Assembly: GCA_021401465.1 (NCBI GenBank)
Contig: JADDMT010000003.1
Location: forward strand, 645,415 to 709,414
DNA length: 64,000 nucleotides
Source of the DNA: Teratosphaeria epicoccoides
Lineage: Eukaryota; Ascomycota; Dothideomycetes; Mycosphaerellales; Teratosphaeriaceae
Reading direction: 5' to 3'
Each line of letters starts with the position of its first letter. Position 1 is the first letter of the stretch. Of the stretch, positions 63,237 through 64,000 are shown in pieces. The notes below the pieces were generated by a model. The model was not told where the DNA came from. It did no database searches and was given only the letters and a program-made list of their open reading frames with translations. The position numbers and the translations under genes were made by a program.

Positions 63237-63612
63237 AGCTGCTCTGTCGCTCTCTAGTATATAGGGATAGCTTTAGGACAGGTAGTTAGGAGCTTCGTGC
63301 TTAATCTTAATTCAATCCTCTCTTGCTAAGAGGAGAGTCAGTTACAAGGTCAACTACTATTGTCGATATTCTTCACAGCTCCCGAGTCTAACACCTGGTT
63401 ACCTTCCTGCTATCGGCACCTACCCTTATGACATTTTGAGCACCACTTCTAGGGAAGCATCAGGAGACTTGGCGAGCGCTTGACATACGCCTATGTCAAG
63501 TAGTTCTTCAACTGTCTGTTTAAGCTCTAGCGACAGTCAACCGACACTACGAGAACAAGTTGCCACTATACCTCAAATCACGTAGTAGCTCGAATCCATT
63601 TACCTTAGCGAG

Positions 63613-64000
63613 ATGGCTCTAGCATCCGTCGCAGGTTCAACTACCGGGAATGGACATGGCAATAATGGCTTCAAGATAGGAAGCCCTACAGAGTTCACAG
63701 GACAACGATCTCAAGTCGAGATGTTTATCCTACAATGCTAGTTAGCATTTAACGTGGATACGGAACAGTTTACGACACATCATAAGCGAATGATGTACAT
63801 TGTCTCTTACCTGAAGGGACCGGCGTTCGAGTTCATCTAGCCTCATCTAACGGATTATCTGGATCATGTCGGCAGCGCCGAAGCTAGGAAGACGACGACT
63901 AGGGAGATTCTTAACTTAGACAAGTCTTTGTTTAAGGCATTACGCGAAGCGTTCGGGCTTAGTAATGAGCAACAAGAGGCCGAAAGAGCTCTCCTAGGAA
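63613..64000 (+). pseudogene. Gag of the LTR retrotransposon with in-frame stops
   Basis: The ATG at 63613 starts a frame reading MALASVAGSTTGN, then KIGSPTEFTGQRSQVEMFIL, SYLKGPAFEFI, and later LFKALREAFGLSNEQQEAER. The order (Phe-x-Gly, Phe-Ile-x-Gln-Cys, Lys-x3-Tyr-x3-Tyr-Leu-x-Gly-x-Ala) is that of retrotransposon Gag, probably of a Ty3/Gypsy element. Two TAG codons interrupt it (about 63737 and 63838), both placed where CAG would fit, as C-to-T changes in CpA context. The element is a fungal genome repeat and inactive as shown. It continues beyond the window. Confidence 0.7.

Larger units (their letters stand above)
62461..64000 (+). mobile_element. RIP-degraded LTR retrotransposon (left end, runs off window)
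   Basis: At about 62460 the sequence changes abruptly from GC-rich coding DNA to AT-rich sequence full of TAG/CTA, which lasts to about 63300 and is followed by a Gag-like coding region cut by the window edge. The 62461-63380 part is probably LTR plus leader: it has hairpin repeats (63061-63236), a TATA-like TATATAGG near 63258, and TGACACCTGT at 62490 and 62561 that could mark an LTR start. The exact LTR ends and primer-binding site could not be fixed, because the second LTR lies outside. The stops in gag and the AT skew are what repeat-induced point mutation leaves. Confidence 0.7.

Noticed and set aside
1..64000. tRNA, 5S rRNA or CRISPR arrays
   Set aside because: No T-loop/acceptor combination, no rRNA-like block and no spaced short repeats of CRISPR type were found by eye; a tRNA search program could still find one.

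Overview
This window looks like nuclear DNA of a filamentous ascomycete (Pezizomycotina), most likely a dothideomycete. Introns are mostly 50-100 nt with GT...AG borders and CTAAC/CTGAC branch sites. The gene set is typical of such fungi: AtfA-type bZIP, MED1, 2EXR protein, DUF1770 protein, CYP52-clan P450, fungal L-amino acid oxidase and a GPI-anchored thaumatin-like protein. The right end is an AT-rich LTR retroelement with stop codons of the kind left by RIP. Placement below class level is not possible from the sequence alone.

Layout. 1-4.7 kb: 5' part of a HypX-like formyltransferase gene that runs off the left edge, TSR4 and a 2EXR protein. 6.1-14.1 kb: SPT10-like acetyltransferase, FAD monooxygenase, GPI-anchored protein and secreted L-amino acid oxidase. 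14.2-19.7 kb: a weak small gene, GCP3 and atfA. 21.9-29 kb: an uncertain Ser/Thr-rich gene, an alpha/beta hydrolase, a broken ankyrin gene and a P450. 29-32 kb: gene-poor, with possible relics. 32-38.7 kb: a small Cys-rich protein, MED1, a DUF262 protein and tubulin cofactor C. 38.7-42.3 kb: an accessory pocket with a six-cysteine secreted protein in three short exons, a frameshifted secreted-protein relic and an AAA-ATPase relic. 42.3-52.1 kb: UBP2-like deubiquitinase, a small gene, thaumatin-like protein, an Ala/Pro-rich gene with an in-frame stop, Xaa-Pro peptidase, calcineurin B and a DUF1770 protein. 54-59.5 kb: a P-loop sulfotransferase-like gene, then a duplicated block of NAD(P)-binding reductase plus an unrecognised 'MSKRK' family in which both family members are broken. 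60-64 kb: a 45-bp minisatellite, mitochondrial phosphatidylserine decarboxylase with an 11-His tract, and the retroelement.

The housekeeping genes do not form a pathway. They cover ribosome assembly (TSR4), histone-gene control (SPT10-like), microtubules (GCP3, TBCC), stress and calcium signalling (AtfA, calcineurin B), Mediator, ubiquitin and phospholipid synthesis. The accessory genes lie in the gaps between them. Several accessory loci carry nonsense or frameshift lesions while long neighbouring frames (GCP3, UBP2 exon 4, MED1) are clean, so the lesions look biological rather than assembly noise. No polyketide synthase, NRPS or terpene synthase is present, so the oxidative enzymes are not a recognisable metabolite cluster. 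No tRNA, rRNA or CRISPR array was seen.
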